This document shows, piece after piece, positions 9,079-18,159 of a DNA stretch of 64,000 nt; positions within the stretch are counted from its first letter, which is position 1; the number at the start of each line of letters is the position of its first letter. A model generated the notes under the pieces. That model made no database searches and was not told the DNA's origin. It worked only from the letters and a program-made list of their open reading frames with translations. The DNA comes from Rhodobacteraceae bacterium M382 (GTDB lineage Bacteria; Pseudomonadota; Alphaproteobacteria; Rhodobacterales; Rhodobacteraceae). Location of the stretch: NCBI GenBank assembly GCA_025141015.1, contig CP081098.1, positions 874,501 through 938,500 on the forward strand, read 5' to 3'. Both the position numbers and the translations under genes were made by a program.

Positions 9079-10131
9079 TCACTGTCGCGTGTGCAGCGTT
9101 GGGTTTGAGCTGTCAGGCGCAGCGCGCTGGCGCAGCAGAGCAACACGCGGGTCCATGATTCGCCGCCACAATGGTGGGAACAGCGCGATAACTGCCATCA
9201 GCGGCACCGGGCGGGGCAGTGTCGGCATGTCCTTGGTGAGTTCCAACGCCGGATAGGGGCGTCCGGGGTGCATATGATGATCTGAATGCCGCGGTGCATT
9301 CAGCATCAGCGCCGAGGAATACCAATGAGGCGCATTCCAGGAATGCTGTGGCCCAGTTGGCTCCAGTCTCTGATCGTATGTCTGACGCCTCAACCCATAG
9401 TGCTGGACATAGTCGGCCAGAAAGATCTGGGCCTGGGCATAGGTGCAGATGGCCAGCAGAACCAGAACCCCGCCCAACCCGGACAGCGCTGTGGCCAAAA
9501 GGATCAGCGCGCCTGCACCGGCGAGATATCCGAAATATGGGTGCATTCCGCCTGAATCGGTCCGCTTCAGCCGCCGCGACGTTTCAGCCTGCCACCCGGC
9601 CCGCAAGGACCCGAGCCAGGCCCGGGGCCAGAAGCTGTAGAACCCCAGACCAAGATCGGCGGAATTGGGATCTCGTTCCGTGCCAACGTGCACGTGATGC
9701 ACCAGCATATGCGCCGACACATGGTGCCCGATCAACATCGAGGTATAGACAATCGCTCCTAACCGTCTCAACCCACGCGCGGGGCGGTGTATCAGTTCGT
9801 GCGCGTTGGGGTGCGAAACCTGCCCCATGAACAGGCCCGCCGCGGCCCCGGTCAGGACCGCCTGCAACATTGGCATCTGTGGGATCGCAATCACCAGGGC
9901 AGGCAGCAGCCCTAGATGCCCAAGCGCCAATGTCACCGACAGCAGATCAGCCCGGTGCATTGTCTGCGCATCCCGCTGTACCGGCAACTTCCTGCGTCCC
10001 AACCGGTCCAGCGCATAGACACAGAGGGTCATGTAGGCCAGGGCCACTCCCGGCCAGATCCCTGCCCATAGGCAGGCACAGATCAACAGCGCCAACGGAG
10101 ACAGGGAGGCAAGGGAAAACCAGAACATCAA
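9079..10131 (-). CDS. alkB: AlkB-like membrane fatty-acid desaturase / alkane 1-monooxygenase
   Basis: A 350-residue integral membrane di-iron enzyme. It shows the histidine boxes of the AlkB branch: NAHELIHR, GHHVSAHMLVHHVHVGTE (with the HV-GTERDPNSA tail typical of alkane hydroxylases), LADYVQHYGLRR and NAPRHSDHHMHPGRPY. Several hydrophobic segments fit six membrane helices. It would oxidise the terminal carbon of alkanes using electrons from rubredoxin or ferredoxin. A rubredoxin is not adjacent, and other AlkB-like enzymes (for example sterol or xylene monooxygenases) share these boxes, so the substrate is an inference. Confidence 0.85.
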   Translation of the reverse strand: MMFWFSLASLSPLALLICACLWAGIWPGVALAYMTLCVYALDRLGRRKLPVQRDAQTMHRADLLSVTLALGHLGLLPALVIAIPQMPMLQAVLTGAAAGLFMGQVSHPNAHELIHRPARGLRRLGAIVYTSMLIGHHVSAHMLVHHVHVGTERDPNSADLGLGFYSFWPRAWLGSLRAGWQAETSRRLKRTDSGGMHPYFGYLAGAGALILLATALSGLGGVLVLLAICTYAQAQIFLADYVQHYGLRRQTYDQRLEPTGPQHSWNAPHWYSSALMLNAPRHSDHHMHPGRPYPALELTKDMPTLPRPVPLMAVIALFPPLWRRIMDPRVALLRQRAAPDSSNPTLHTRQ

Positions 10132-10221
10132 GATCCTTTCACAGGCCTTTGCGCAGGGTCATATTTGACCCAAGGCCGGTTAACAGGCAATGCCTTTGCA
10201 TCTCAATGCAACGGGGCCTTT

Positions 10222-10881
10222 ATGTTTCAGACCATGGATCAGAGCCTGATGTTCGTCATCTCTGCCGCTGCGGGCGTGGGGTATCTGTTTCTGACAGCCC
10301 GCCCGCCCAGTGTCCTGCGCAGCACGATCAAAACGCTCTGCGTCGCGGCGTTGGCTCTGGCGGCATGGACCGCGGGCGCGCCGGGGGTGTTGGTGGCGGC
10401 CTTGGGACTTTGTGCAGTGGGCGACTATTGCCTGTCGCGTGATGGCGAACGTGCTTTTATGGCGGGGGTTGGGGCATTTGCTTTGGGTCATCTGGTCTAT
10501 GTGGAGTTGTTTTTGACGCATCCGCTGTCTGACCCGACACGCCTCATGACGTTGGCCGGTGGGGCGGTTGTCGTGATGTTGGCCCTTGTCGGGGGTGGGA
10601 TGGCCAAAGTGCTGGCTTCAAGGGCGGGGCCGATCGTGCCTGCGGTTTTGGCCTATATTCCGATCATTCTGGCCATGGCCGTGTCGGCGCTTACGCTGCC
10701 GGGGCAGGGAAGTTTGATCTGGGCAGTACCTGCGGCAGTCAGTTTTATGGTGTCCGACATGGTGCTGGCGGTGGAAACCTTTGTGCTGAATGACGACCAC
10801 AGGATGCGACGGTGGACGCCTTATGTGGTCTGGCCGCTATATTGGGGGGCACAGGTCGGATTTTTCGCCGCATTTGCCTGA
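10222..10881 (+). CDS. YhhN/TMEM86-family membrane protein (lysoplasmalogenase-like)
   Basis: A 219-residue protein with about seven or eight hydrophobic helices. Family landmarks are GLCAVGDYCLSRD (the G-D/AGDxxLS motif in helix 3), AFALGHLVYVELF, and near the end AVSFMVSDMVLAV and WPLYWGAQVGFF. Characterised relatives hydrolyse the vinyl-ether bond of lysoplasmalogens; the bacterial role is less clear. Start 10222 was chosen because an ATG preceded by ACGGGG is there; an upstream TTG at 10165 would add an unlikely leader. It is divergent from the AlkB gene and 60 bases ahead of ftsY. Confidence 0.82.
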   Translation: MFQTMDQSLMFVISAAAGVGYLFLTARPPSVLRSTIKTLCVAALALAAWTAGAPGVLVAALGLCAVGDYCLSRDGERAFMAGVGAFALGHLVYVELFLTHPLSDPTRLMTLAGGAVVVMLALVGGGMAKVLASRAGPIVPAVLAYIPIILAMAVSALTLPGQGSLIWAVPAAVSFMVSDMVLAVETFVLNDDHRMRRWTPYVVWPLYWGAQVGFFAAFA

Positions 10882-10941
10882 GGTGCTTTGCAACTGGTGC
10901 CGATCCGCATTAGGTGGAATGAAACCGCTGCGGAGATCGAA

Positions 10942-12147
10942 ATGGCGTTTTTCTCAAAGCTCAAGGACCGGCTGTTCAAATCCTCGTCGAAACTGGAACA
11001 GGGTCTGGACGCAATTGTGGAAGAGGGAGGCGAAACCGCCGCCCCTGCCAGCGACCTGGCAGATCCGGCACCTGCATCCGCGCCGACCGTGCCCGAGCCC
11101 ACCCGGGACGTCAGGGATGCTGCCCCGGTTCTGGAAGAGCGTCCCGCGCCCGGCGCGGCACAGTTACAGCCTGACCCGCTTCCCGTTGCCACCCCGGCAC
11201 CGACGCCCGGACCTGTGACACCTGCATCTCCTGCTCCCACATCACCACCACCAGCTGAGGCCAAGCCTGGTTTTCTGGGGCGCCTGTTGGGACGTGGCAC
11301 CACGGATGAGCCGCGTCGGGTGTTGGATGATGACATGCTCGAGCAGCTCGAAGAGCTGCTGATTGCGTCGGACATGGGCGTGGATACCGCGCTGCGTATT
11401 ACGTCCAATATGGCCGAAGGCCGCGTCGGAAAACGTCTGTCGGCAACCGAAATCAAGGAACTGATGGCTCAGGAAATCGCCCGGGTGATGGAGCCGGTGG
11501 CCAAACCGATGCCGATTTATTCAAAACGCCCGCAGGTGGTGCTTGTGGTGGGGGTCAATGGGTCAGGCAAGACAACAACCATTGGCAAGCTGGCCAGCCA
11601 GTTCAAAGGTGCGGGAAAAAAGGTGGTCATCGCTGCCGGGGATACCTTTCGCGCCGCTGCGGTCGAGCAGTTGCAGGTATGGGGCGAGCGTGCCGGTGTG
11701 CCGGTGCTGACTGCGCCAGAAGGGTCTGATCCGGCCTCGTTGGCCTTTGACGCCATGACCCGCGCACAGGAAGAGGGGGCGGATCTGTTGATGATTGATA
11801 CCGCCGGCCGTTTGCAAAACCGGTCAGACCTGATGGAAGAACTGGCCAAGATCGTCCGAGTGATCCGCAAAAAGGACGAAACCGCGCCACATAACACCCT
11901 GTTGGTGTTGGATGCCACGACTGGTCAGAACGCGTTGAACCAGGTCGATGTCTTTCGCAAGATCTCCGATGTTTCGGGTTTGGTGATGACAAAGCTCGAC
12001 GGGACAGCCAAAGGCGGCGTTCTGGTGGCGCTGGCGGACAAGTTCGGGCTGCCGATTCACGCCATTGGTGTGGGGGAACAAATCGACGATCTGGCCCCGT
12101 TTGACCCCGAAGAGTTCGCCGCCGCGCTGACTGGGCTCGACACGTAA
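10942..12147 (+). CDS. ftsY: Signal recognition particle receptor FtsY
   Basis: A 401-residue GTPase that docks SRP-ribosome complexes at the membrane. Residues about 20-115 are an acidic, Pro/Ala-rich A region; the NG domain follows, with G1 GVNGSGKTTT near residue 204, DTAGR near 285, and TKLDGTAKGG near 350. The insertion box DTFRAAAVEQL is present. The ATG at 10942 with GGAGATCG upstream gives the usual MAFFSKLKDRLFK start; a longer frame from 10888 is not supported. Its RNA partner ffs is also in this window, about 32 kb away. Confidence 0.96.
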   Translation: MAFFSKLKDRLFKSSSKLEQGLDAIVEEGGETAAPASDLADPAPASAPTVPEPTRDVRDAAPVLEERPAPGAAQLQPDPLPVATPAPTPGPVTPASPAPTSPPPAEAKPGFLGRLLGRGTTDEPRRVLDDDMLEQLEELLIASDMGVDTALRITSNMAEGRVGKRLSATEIKELMAQEIARVMEPVAKPMPIYSKRPQVVLVVGVNGSGKTTTIGKLASQFKGAGKKVVIAAGDTFRAAAVEQLQVWGERAGVPVLTAPEGSDPASLAFDAMTRAQEEGADLLMIDTAGRLQNRSDLMEELAKIVRVIRKKDETAPHNTLLVLDATTGQNALNQVDVFRKISDVSGLVMTKLDGTAKGGVLVALADKFGLPIHAIGVGEQIDDLAPFDPEEFAAALTGLDT

Positions 12148-12194
12148 GAGAAGCCCTCTGGCGGGTCTAAACACCACCGAGCGCTGGGGGCAGG

Positions 12195-13136
12195 TTGCCT
12201 TTGGTGCTCTCCACCCAATTGAAAGCCCACACTTTGAGCGACTGGCTGATCTCTCTTGAAGGCACCGAGGCCGGTCATCAGGTGGCGCTGGGCCTGGCGA
12301 TTATGGCCGCGTTTCTGCATGCGGTGTTTGGGGCCCTGCAAAAGGGGCGTCACGATCCCTGGTTGTCACGCGGAGCAATTGATTTTTCCTATTGCATCAT
12401 GGCAGCACCCTTTGCCCTGTTTGTCGTCCCCTGGCCGGAACCGCATATGTGGGGCATCTTTGCGGCCGCCTGGGCCATTCACATCGTTTACAAGACCTTG
12501 CAGGCCTGGGCCTATACCAAAGGGTCCTACACGGTGGTCTATCCGGTGGTGCGGGGCAGCGGGCCGCTGTTCACGGTGATCGGGGCATATCTGTTGTTTG
12601 GCGAAGCCTTTAACCTGGTTCAATGGCTGGGCGTGGCCACGCTGCTAAGCGGAATTTTTGGATTGGCCTATTACAATTACCGGTTCCTTGAAACGGAGCG
12701 GGATACGTTGGGCGTGGCGTTGGTGCTGGCGGGGATGACCGGCATCCTGGTGGCCATGTACACGACATATGACGCCTATGGCATCCGGGCGACGGCAGAT
12801 CCGTTCACCTTTCTTGCCTGGTTTTTCATGATTGATGGCTGCACCTTTCCGATCGTGTCGCTGCTGCGGTGGCGTGGGATGGCGGATCGTCCAGCACCTG
12901 GGCCGTTGATGGTCAAAGGGTTCTTTGGCGGGCTGATTGCGTTCTGTTCCTTTGGCGCGATCATGCTGGCCACGCGGCTGGACAAGGTCGGGGAGGCGGC
13001 TGTGCTGCGCGAAACCTCGACCGTGTTTGCGGCCTTGATCGGCTGGCTGGTGCTCAAGGAGACCGTGGGGCCGCGCCGAATTGCGCTGATGGCTTTGATC
13101 GCTGCGGGGGCCGTGATAGTGGAGGTGGGCGGATGA
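12195..13136 (+). CDS. EamA/DMT-family inner-membrane transporter
   Basis: About 313 residues with ten hydrophobic segments and two EamA-like halves; each half ends in the conserved helix pattern (SGPLFTVIGAYLLFGEAF in the first, STVFAALIGWLVLKETVGPRR in the second). Such proteins export or import amino acids, metabolites or drugs; the substrate is unknown. The start is uncertain: TTG at 12195 opens the frame and another TTG at 12234 (LSDWLISLEG) is also plausible. The stop overlaps the next start (ATGA), so it is coupled with yciB. Confidence 0.8.
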   Translation: MPLVLSTQLKAHTLSDWLISLEGTEAGHQVALGLAIMAAFLHAVFGALQKGRHDPWLSRGAIDFSYCIMAAPFALFVVPWPEPHMWGIFAAAWAIHIVYKTLQAWAYTKGSYTVVYPVVRGSGPLFTVIGAYLLFGEAFNLVQWLGVATLLSGIFGLAYYNYRFLETERDTLGVALVLAGMTGILVAMYTTYDAYGIRATADPFTFLAWFFMIDGCTFPIVSLLRWRGMADRPAPGPLMVKGFFGGLIAFCSFGAIMLATRLDKVGEAAVLRETSTVFAALIGWLVLKETVGPRRIALMALIAAGAVIVEVGG

Positions 13137-13753
13137 CGAAAGGTACCGATGTGAGTGACAAGAAGATCAACGGCAAACTGAAGATGGCGCTGGAATTGGG
13201 CCCGGTGGTTCTGTTCTTTGCGGCCTATGTAAAGCTGAAGGATCAGGTGTTCACCATTGGTGGTGCAGACTATGACGGATTCATTCTGGCCACGGCCGGA
13301 TTTGTGCCGCTGATGATTTTGTCAACGCTGGCATTGTGGAAGCTGACCGGCAAACTGTCCAAGATGCAGATTGTGACACTGGTGCTGGTGGTGGTGTTTG
13401 GCGGGTTGTCGGTCTGGTTCAATGATGACCGGTTTTTCAAGATGAAGCCGACATTGATTTACCTGCTGTTCGGCGGGGTTCTGGGTATCGGGTTGTTGCG
13501 TGGACAGAGCTATTTGAAGTTCGCAATGGAAGAGATGCTGCCGCTGGAGCAGGAAGGCTGGATGATCCTGACCCGACGTCTGTGCGGGTTTTTTCTGGCG
13601 TTGGCGGTCTTGAACGAAGCGATCTGGCGCACGCAGACCACGGAAATCTGGGTGTATTTCAAGACTTTTGGGCTGTCGGCGGCGGTGTTCCTGTTCTTTA
13701 TGACACAAGGCAGCATCTTTCAGACCTACGGGTTGGACGAAGAAGAAGGCTGA
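13133..13753 (+). CDS. yciB: Inner membrane-spanning protein YciB / septation protein IspZ
   Basis: A 206-residue membrane protein with five to six helices. Landmarks are ALELGPVVLFFAAY, DGFILATAGF, the WFNDDRFFKMKPT loop, LRGQSYLKFAMEEMLPL and LNEAIWRTQTTEIWVYFK, which match the YciB/IspZ family. Members are needed for normal septation and envelope integrity. The ATG at 13133 overlaps the EamA stop by four bases. The frame stays open far upstream inside the transporter gene, but the family N-terminus (M-x-ELGPV) fixes the start. Confidence 0.93.
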   Translation: MTKGTDVSDKKINGKLKMALELGPVVLFFAAYVKLKDQVFTIGGADYDGFILATAGFVPLMILSTLALWKLTGKLSKMQIVTLVLVVVFGGLSVWFNDDRFFKMKPTLIYLLFGGVLGIGLLRGQSYLKFAMEEMLPLEQEGWMILTRRLCGFFLALAVLNEAIWRTQTTEIWVYFKTFGLSAAVFLFFMTQGSIFQTYGLDEEEG

Positions 13754-13769
13754 GCATGCTTCCGTCAAA

Positions 13770-13865
13770 GGGCAACGGGGTGCTCCCGCCCCTTTGACGG
13801 GCACTGCGTGCCCACAAAGCGTTGGGCGTGGCAGCGCGCCTGCGGCGCACTGCGGTCAGTGCCAG
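13770..13865 (+). repeat. Composite palindromic intergenic repeat, copy 4
   Basis: It begins GTGCTCCCGCCCCTTTG, contains a GGGCACTGCGTGCCC hairpin, then ACAAAGCGTTGGGC and a GC hairpin around CAGCGCGCCTGCGGCGC. The outer blocks are almost identical to copy 2. It fills the gap between convergent yciB and the GST gene and could also serve as their terminator. Confidence 0.72.
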
Positions 13866-13867
13866 TC

Positions 13868-14557
13868 TCAAGCCGTGGACCCAAAGAGATCAGCCTGGAC
13901 CCATGTATCGGATCGGTCACCGCGCAGATCAGCGTGCAGGGCACGGCCCGCGCGGGTGGCGGGGCGATTCCAGACTGTGCGCAGCCAGCGGGCCAGGTTC
14001 GGTTTGTCGTCCAGCGTTTGCTGTTGCCCTTCCCACAGCGAGGCCCAGGGCCAGATCGCCATATCGGCTATGGTGTATTCGGGACCGGTTACAAACTCGT
14101 TTCCAGCCAGCTGCCTGTCCAGCACGCCGTAGAGCCGCGTAACTTCGTCACGATAGCGGGTCTGGGCGTAGGGCAGGGGATCGGGCGCATACTTCAAGAA
14201 GTGATGGCATTGGCCAGCCATCGGTCCGACTCCGCCCATCTGCCACATCAACCATTGATCAGTCCGTAGTCGGGCGCGTTCGGTTTCGCCATAGAACCGA
14301 CCAGTCTTGCGCGCCAGATACTGTAGGATGGCACCGCTTTCGAACAGCGAGACCGGCGCGCCGTCTGGCCCGTCTGGATCAACAATGGCAGGCATCCGGT
14401 TGTTGGGTGAAATGATCAGGAAATCGGGCGCGAATTGATCGCCTTTGCCGATATTGATGAGGGTTGTCTCATGGGGCAGACCCATTTCGTGAAGCGCGAT
14501 GGAAACCTTCCATCCATTCGGCGTTGGCCAATAGTAGAGCTGGATTGGCTCGGGCAT
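13868..14557 (-). CDS. Glutathione S-transferase (nu/YfcG-like)
   Basis: A 229-residue cytosolic protein. The N-terminal thioredoxin-like domain has IQLYYWPTPNGWKVSIAL (the Thr/Asn active-site type), the cis-Pro loop NNRMPAIVDPDG and the glutathione gamma-Glu site LFESGAILQYLA; the helical domain follows with YTIADMAIWPW, the conserved N-capping box region. These features fit nu-class GSTs such as YfcG/YghU, which act as disulfide reductases or peroxidases. Start 14557 has GGGGGACC upstream; two more upstream ATGs exist at 14575 and 14593. Confidence 0.88.
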   Translation of the reverse strand: MPEPIQLYYWPTPNGWKVSIALHEMGLPHETTLINIGKGDQFAPDFLIISPNNRMPAIVDPDGPDGAPVSLFESGAILQYLARKTGRFYGETERARLRTDQWLMWQMGGVGPMAGQCHHFLKYAPDPLPYAQTRYRDEVTRLYGVLDRQLAGNEFVTGPEYTIADMAIWPWASLWEGQQQTLDDKPNLARWLRTVWNRPATRAGRALHADLRGDRSDTWVQADLFGSTA

Positions 14558-14589
14558 GCTGTGTCGGTCCCCCATGTTGTTTGGGGCAA

Positions 14590-15525
14590 TCATCCGGTTT
14601 TCTGGGAGAACGGCAAGGGGGCAACCCGAGATGGACGTGCAACATGGCGTGACCGGCGGGTGACATCATGCTGTGGCGGCGCACGGTGTAGCAGGTCCAG
14701 AGGCAGGCGGTGCGCATGGCGCAACAGATCGCCATAGAAAGTCAACGCGCCGGGGCGCATATAGGTCGACCAATGACAGATCCTGCGGGTGGGCGGTGCA
14801 ATTGATGCACCGATCCGGGCGAGATGGGCCAATGTATCCGCACAATCCAACTGCAAAGTAACAGCATTGCAGGCATCGATCCCGGACCCCAGCGCCCGAT
14901 CCCCGCGCAGCGGCGGGGTGATCAAACGTTCATACAGAAAATCGAACAGATCGTTTTCGCGGGATGTGACATTGATGAATTCTGCGGTTTGCCCGGCAGG
15001 GGTTGCCAAGGCCGACTGCGCGACGGATTGATAACACGCCCCTGTCAGTGACAGAATGCGGCGAACCGAGCCTGCGGGCAGATGTTGCAAGGCCGCGCAG
15101 GCCGGTTCAACACCCATCGAATGGGCAACAATATGGATCGGTTTGGTCGGGCAACAGCGATGCAGGTAAGCCAGCACCTGCGCCAACGCACGCCCCGCCT
15201 GGCGGGCGCGGCGCTGGGCCTGCCACAGCACCCCGGAGGCGTCCCAGCCGAATGCAACGCCCAGTCCTTCGTCGGATGCGCCCTGCCCAAAGCCCAGGCG
15301 CACAGGCCAACTCACCGGCGCTCTAGACACGGCCAGAGGCTCAAAGGACAAGATATGCCTGTGCGGGCAGTTTCGGGGGTGATCCGGTTGATACTGAAAC
15401 CCGTGTATCATGACGATCACGGGCCCAGGGGTGGCGCTCGCCCGGTGCAACAGAGGCCAAAGTGATTGGCTGGATTGATGAAGGTATGGAATGTCCCGGC
15501 GGGCATTGATGCGGATCAATGGCAT
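14590..15525 (-). CDS. Alpha/beta-hydrolase, probable esterase/lipase
   Basis: A 311-residue protein. The oxyanion-hole region is GPVIVMIHGFQYQP near residue 40 and the nucleophile elbow is IVAHSMGVEPA (A-H-S-M-G) near residue 140; a catalytic His is probably in ICHWSTYMRPGALTFYGDLL. No signal peptide is seen, so it is likely cytosolic. The C-terminal tail is Arg/Pro rich. The substrate is unknown. It starts well upstream of the GST on the same strand, with 32 bases between them, so the two may be co-transcribed. Its 5' side faces the metZ riboswitch. Confidence 0.78.
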   Translation of the reverse strand: MPLIRINARRDIPYLHQSSQSLWPLLHRASATPGPVIVMIHGFQYQPDHPRNCPHRHILSFEPLAVSRAPVSWPVRLGFGQGASDEGLGVAFGWDASGVLWQAQRRARQAGRALAQVLAYLHRCCPTKPIHIVAHSMGVEPACAALQHLPAGSVRRILSLTGACYQSVAQSALATPAGQTAEFINVTSRENDLFDFLYERLITPPLRGDRALGSGIDACNAVTLQLDCADTLAHLARIGASIAPPTRRICHWSTYMRPGALTFYGDLLRHAHRLPLDLLHRAPPQHDVTRRSRHVARPSRVAPLPFSQKTG

Positions 15526-15686
15526 GGTGACCCCGTTCCTGTCGGCAATCTGTGATCTCCTTTTGGCTTGACGCTATGAAGTGGAGATGAAGGTCGGGTG
15601 ACGGCTCCGTGACGGGTGTTTAACGTTTTGCATACCTCTGGCGACTTGACGCAACGGCGCAACCGGCGTAAATCGACCCCACTGAA

Positions 15687-15742
15687 TCGTGGCGATTTGT
15701 TACCGGATTGCGGGCCACGTAAAACAATCCCGCTAAAGAGGT
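15687..15742 (+). promoter_or_regulatory. SAM-II riboswitch controlling metZ
   Basis: The sequence carries the SAM-II consensus blocks in order: CGTGGCGATTTG, the CCGG and TTGC central part, GGCCACGT that pairs with the 5' arm, an A-rich AAAACA linker, and CGCTAAAG that forms the pseudoknot. SAM-II aptamers in alphaproteobacteria sit upstream of methionine genes and switch them off when S-adenosylmethionine is plentiful. Position, orientation and downstream metZ all agree. Confidence 0.88.
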
Positions 15743-15753
15743 CAGGATGAGGG

Positions 15754-15787
15754 ACCCCCTTTCGCTTGGCCGATTGGGGGTTTTTTG
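15754..15787 (+). terminator. Attenuator terminator between SAM-II and metZ
   Basis: A stem ACCCCC/GGGGGT with a 16-base loop containing a TGGCC core is followed directly by a run of T (15781-15786). It lies 12 bases after the aptamer and 31 bases before the metZ start, so it is placed to end transcription when SAM is bound. Confidence 0.75.
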
Positions 15788-15817
15788 TTGCGCCACGCGC
15801 GCATGGAGGACGAAGAG

Positions 15818-17008
15818 ATGAGCGAGACCTGGAACAAGCGGACCCAGATGGTCCATGGCGGCACCCGTCGCAGCCAGTATAACGAGGTGAGCGAGGCGAT
15901 TTTTCTCACCCAGGGCTTTGTTTATGAGAATGCTGAACAGGCCGAAGCGCGGTTTCTGAAATCGGGGCCGGATGAATTCATCTATGCCCGGTATGGCAAT
16001 CCGACCGTGGCCATGTTCGAAGATCGCATTGCGATGCTCGAAGGGGCCGAAGATGCCTTTGCCACCGCGTCGGGAATGGCGGCAGTCAACGGTGCACTGA
16101 CCTCTTTGCTCAAAGCTGGTGATCATGTGGTATCGGCCAAGGCCCTGTTCGGATCCTGCCTGTACATCCTGGAAAACATTCTGGCCAATTTCGGTGTCGA
16201 GGTCACATTTGTCGATGGCACCGATCTGGAGCAGTGGCGGGCGGCCGTGCGCCCCGACACCAAAGCGGTGTTTTTTGAATCCATGTCCAATCCCACGTTG
16301 GAAGTGATCGACATCGCCGGAGTGGCCGAAATCGCCCATGCGGTTGGTGCCTGTGTCGTTGTGGACAATGTGTTTTCGACGCCTGTGTTTTCGCGCGCCA
16401 TAGAACAAGGTGCCGATGTGGTGATCTATTCGGCAACCAAACACATCGATGGGCAGGGACGCGCATTGGGCGGGGTGATCCTGGGCACCAAGGAATTCAT
16501 CCGCGGCACTGTCGAACCCTATCTGAAACACACTGGCGGCGCGTTAAGCCCGTTCAACGCCTGGATTATGCTCAAGGGGCTGGAAACCATCGCCCTGCGG
16601 GTCAATGCCCAGGCCGCCGCGACGCAGCAGATCGCCGAGGCACTGGAAGGCAACCCGGCGTTGGAGCGGTTGATGTATCCGGGGCTGAAATCCCACGCGC
16701 AGAATGCGTTGGTGCAGACCCAGTTGGGCGGCAAAGGTGGCACCGTTCTGTCGCTGGATATCAAGGGCGGCAAAGACGCCGCCTTTCGGTTCCTCAATGC
16801 GATGAATGTGGCAGTGATCTCGAACAATCTGGGGGATGCGAAATCCATCGCAACCCACCCGGCGACCACCACGCACCAGCGTCTGAGCGACGAACAGAAG
16901 GATGAACTGGGGATCACCCCGGGTCTGGTTCGATTCTCGGTTGGACTCGAAGACGCAACAGATCTGATTGCGGATCTGGAACAGGCTCTGGTGGTCTCAC
17001 AAATCTAG
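15818..17008 (+). CDS. metZ: O-succinylhomoserine sulfhydrylase
   Basis: A 396-residue PLP enzyme of the Cys/Met metabolism family, making homocysteine from O-succinylhomoserine and sulfide in methionine synthesis. Landmarks: YARYGNPTVAMFEDRIA, the PLP-phosphate loop ATASGMAAV, SNPTLEVIDI, DNVFSTPV, the lysine that binds PLP in SATKHIDGQGR (Lys208), and GLVRFSVGLED at the end. The ATG at 15818 has GGAGGACG upstream. The SAM-II riboswitch and terminator control it. metZ rather than metY/cysteine synthase is favoured by the riboswitch context and motif pattern. Confidence 0.94.
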   Translation: MSETWNKRTQMVHGGTRRSQYNEVSEAIFLTQGFVYENAEQAEARFLKSGPDEFIYARYGNPTVAMFEDRIAMLEGAEDAFATASGMAAVNGALTSLLKAGDHVVSAKALFGSCLYILENILANFGVEVTFVDGTDLEQWRAAVRPDTKAVFFESMSNPTLEVIDIAGVAEIAHAVGACVVVDNVFSTPVFSRAIEQGADVVIYSATKHIDGQGRALGGVILGTKEFIRGTVEPYLKHTGGALSPFNAWIMLKGLETIALRVNAQAAATQQIAEALEGNPALERLMYPGLKSHAQNALVQTQLGGKGGTVLSLDIKGGKDAAFRFLNAMNVAVISNNLGDAKSIATHPATTTHQRLSDEQKDELGITPGLVRFSVGLEDATDLIADLEQALVVSQI

Positions 17009-17058
17009 TCAGAAAACCGGTGCAGCGGCGGGACAGCCTGTCCGCTGCGCCGACCCTG

Positions 17059-18159
17059 TCAACCTGCACCGACATCGGTGCGGGCGATCGACACGGATTT
17101 GATGACCGCAAAAATCGCACACCCCGGCTTCAATGCCATGGCTTCGGCTGACCGGCGGGTGATGCGCGCCAACAGCCTGTCCTGGCCGCAATACAGTTGA
17201 ACGATGGTACCGGGCCCCTGGCCTGACCGCAGGGCGACCACGGTTGCCGGCAGAATGTTCAATGCAGAGGTCCCGGTCGGGCGTTCAGTGGACAACAGGA
17301 TGTCCTGGGCCAGAATGCGCACGCGGGTTCGGCTGTGCACATCAGCCTGCATGCGAGGCAGGAACAGTTGCCCGCCCGAAACCGTCAGCTCCGTCAAACC
17401 GTCATCGTGATGCGCCGCGATGGTTGCGGGCAGCACCGCGCCCGCCTCGCGCAGGCCGAATTGATGAACCATCTGGGGGTCCGACAGGACCTCTTCGGCT
17501 GGACCCGCGCGGGCGACCTGCCCGTTTTCGAGCACCACAACAGAAGTCGCCAGCCGCGCCACTTCGGCGACCGAATGGGACACATAAAGGATCGGCAGTC
17601 CCGTGTGGTCGCGTAGCCGTTCCAGATAGGGTAGGATTTCTTCTTTGCGGGCATTGTCCAGCGCGGCCAGCGGTTCATCCATCAATAACATGCGTGGCCG
17701 TGACAACAGCGCCCGCCCAATCGCAACCCGTTGTTTTTCGCCCCCGGACAGGGTGGTCGTTTGACGGTTCAAAAGGTCCGAAATTCCCAGCAGATTGGCA
17801 ACCTCATCCAGGGTCGGCGCCCAACCTGCAGCAGGCCCGTCAGGGCGGGCAAACCGCTGGCCATACAGCAAATTTCGCTGCACGTTCAGATGTGGGAAAA
17901 GCCGCGCGTCCTGAAACACCAACCCGAACCGGCGTTTGTGAACAGGGCAATTCACGCGCTTTGCCGTGTCCAGCAGGGTCTCGCCACTCCAGGCAATGGT
18001 TCCCTGACGGGGGCTCAATAACCCCGCAACCGCATTGATCACAGTCGATTTGCCGCTGCCCGAATGCCCGAACAATGCGGTGATCCCAGAAGGTGCCGTG
18101 AACGCCGTTTTCAGCGTCAGATCTCCCAGCGGGTGCGTGATGTCGACAGACAAGCTCAT
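17059..18159 (-). CDS. modC: Molybdate ABC transporter ATP-binding protein
   Basis: A 366-residue ATPase of the molybdate importer. The nucleotide-binding domain has Walker A GHSGSGKST near residue 32, signature LSGGEKQRVAIGRALL, Walker B MLLMDEPLAALD and the switch His in YVSHSVAEV. The C-terminal part (from about residue 295, SALNILPATVVAL ...) is a Mop/TOBE-like oxyanion-binding domain, which marks ModC. Its ATG overlaps the modB stop by four bases. Gene order modA-modB-modC is complete. Confidence 0.95.
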   Translation of the reverse strand: MSLSVDITHPLGDLTLKTAFTAPSGITALFGHSGSGKSTVINAVAGLLSPRQGTIAWSGETLLDTAKRVNCPVHKRRFGLVFQDARLFPHLNVQRNLLYGQRFARPDGPAAGWAPTLDEVANLLGISDLLNRQTTTLSGGEKQRVAIGRALLSRPRMLLMDEPLAALDNARKEEILPYLERLRDHTGLPILYVSHSVAEVARLATSVVVLENGQVARAGPAEEVLSDPQMVHQFGLREAGAVLPATIAAHHDDGLTELTVSGGQLFLPRMQADVHSRTRVRILAQDILLSTERPTGTSALNILPATVVALRSGQGPGTIVQLYCGQDRLLARITRRSAEAMALKPGCAIFAVIKSVSIARTDVGAG

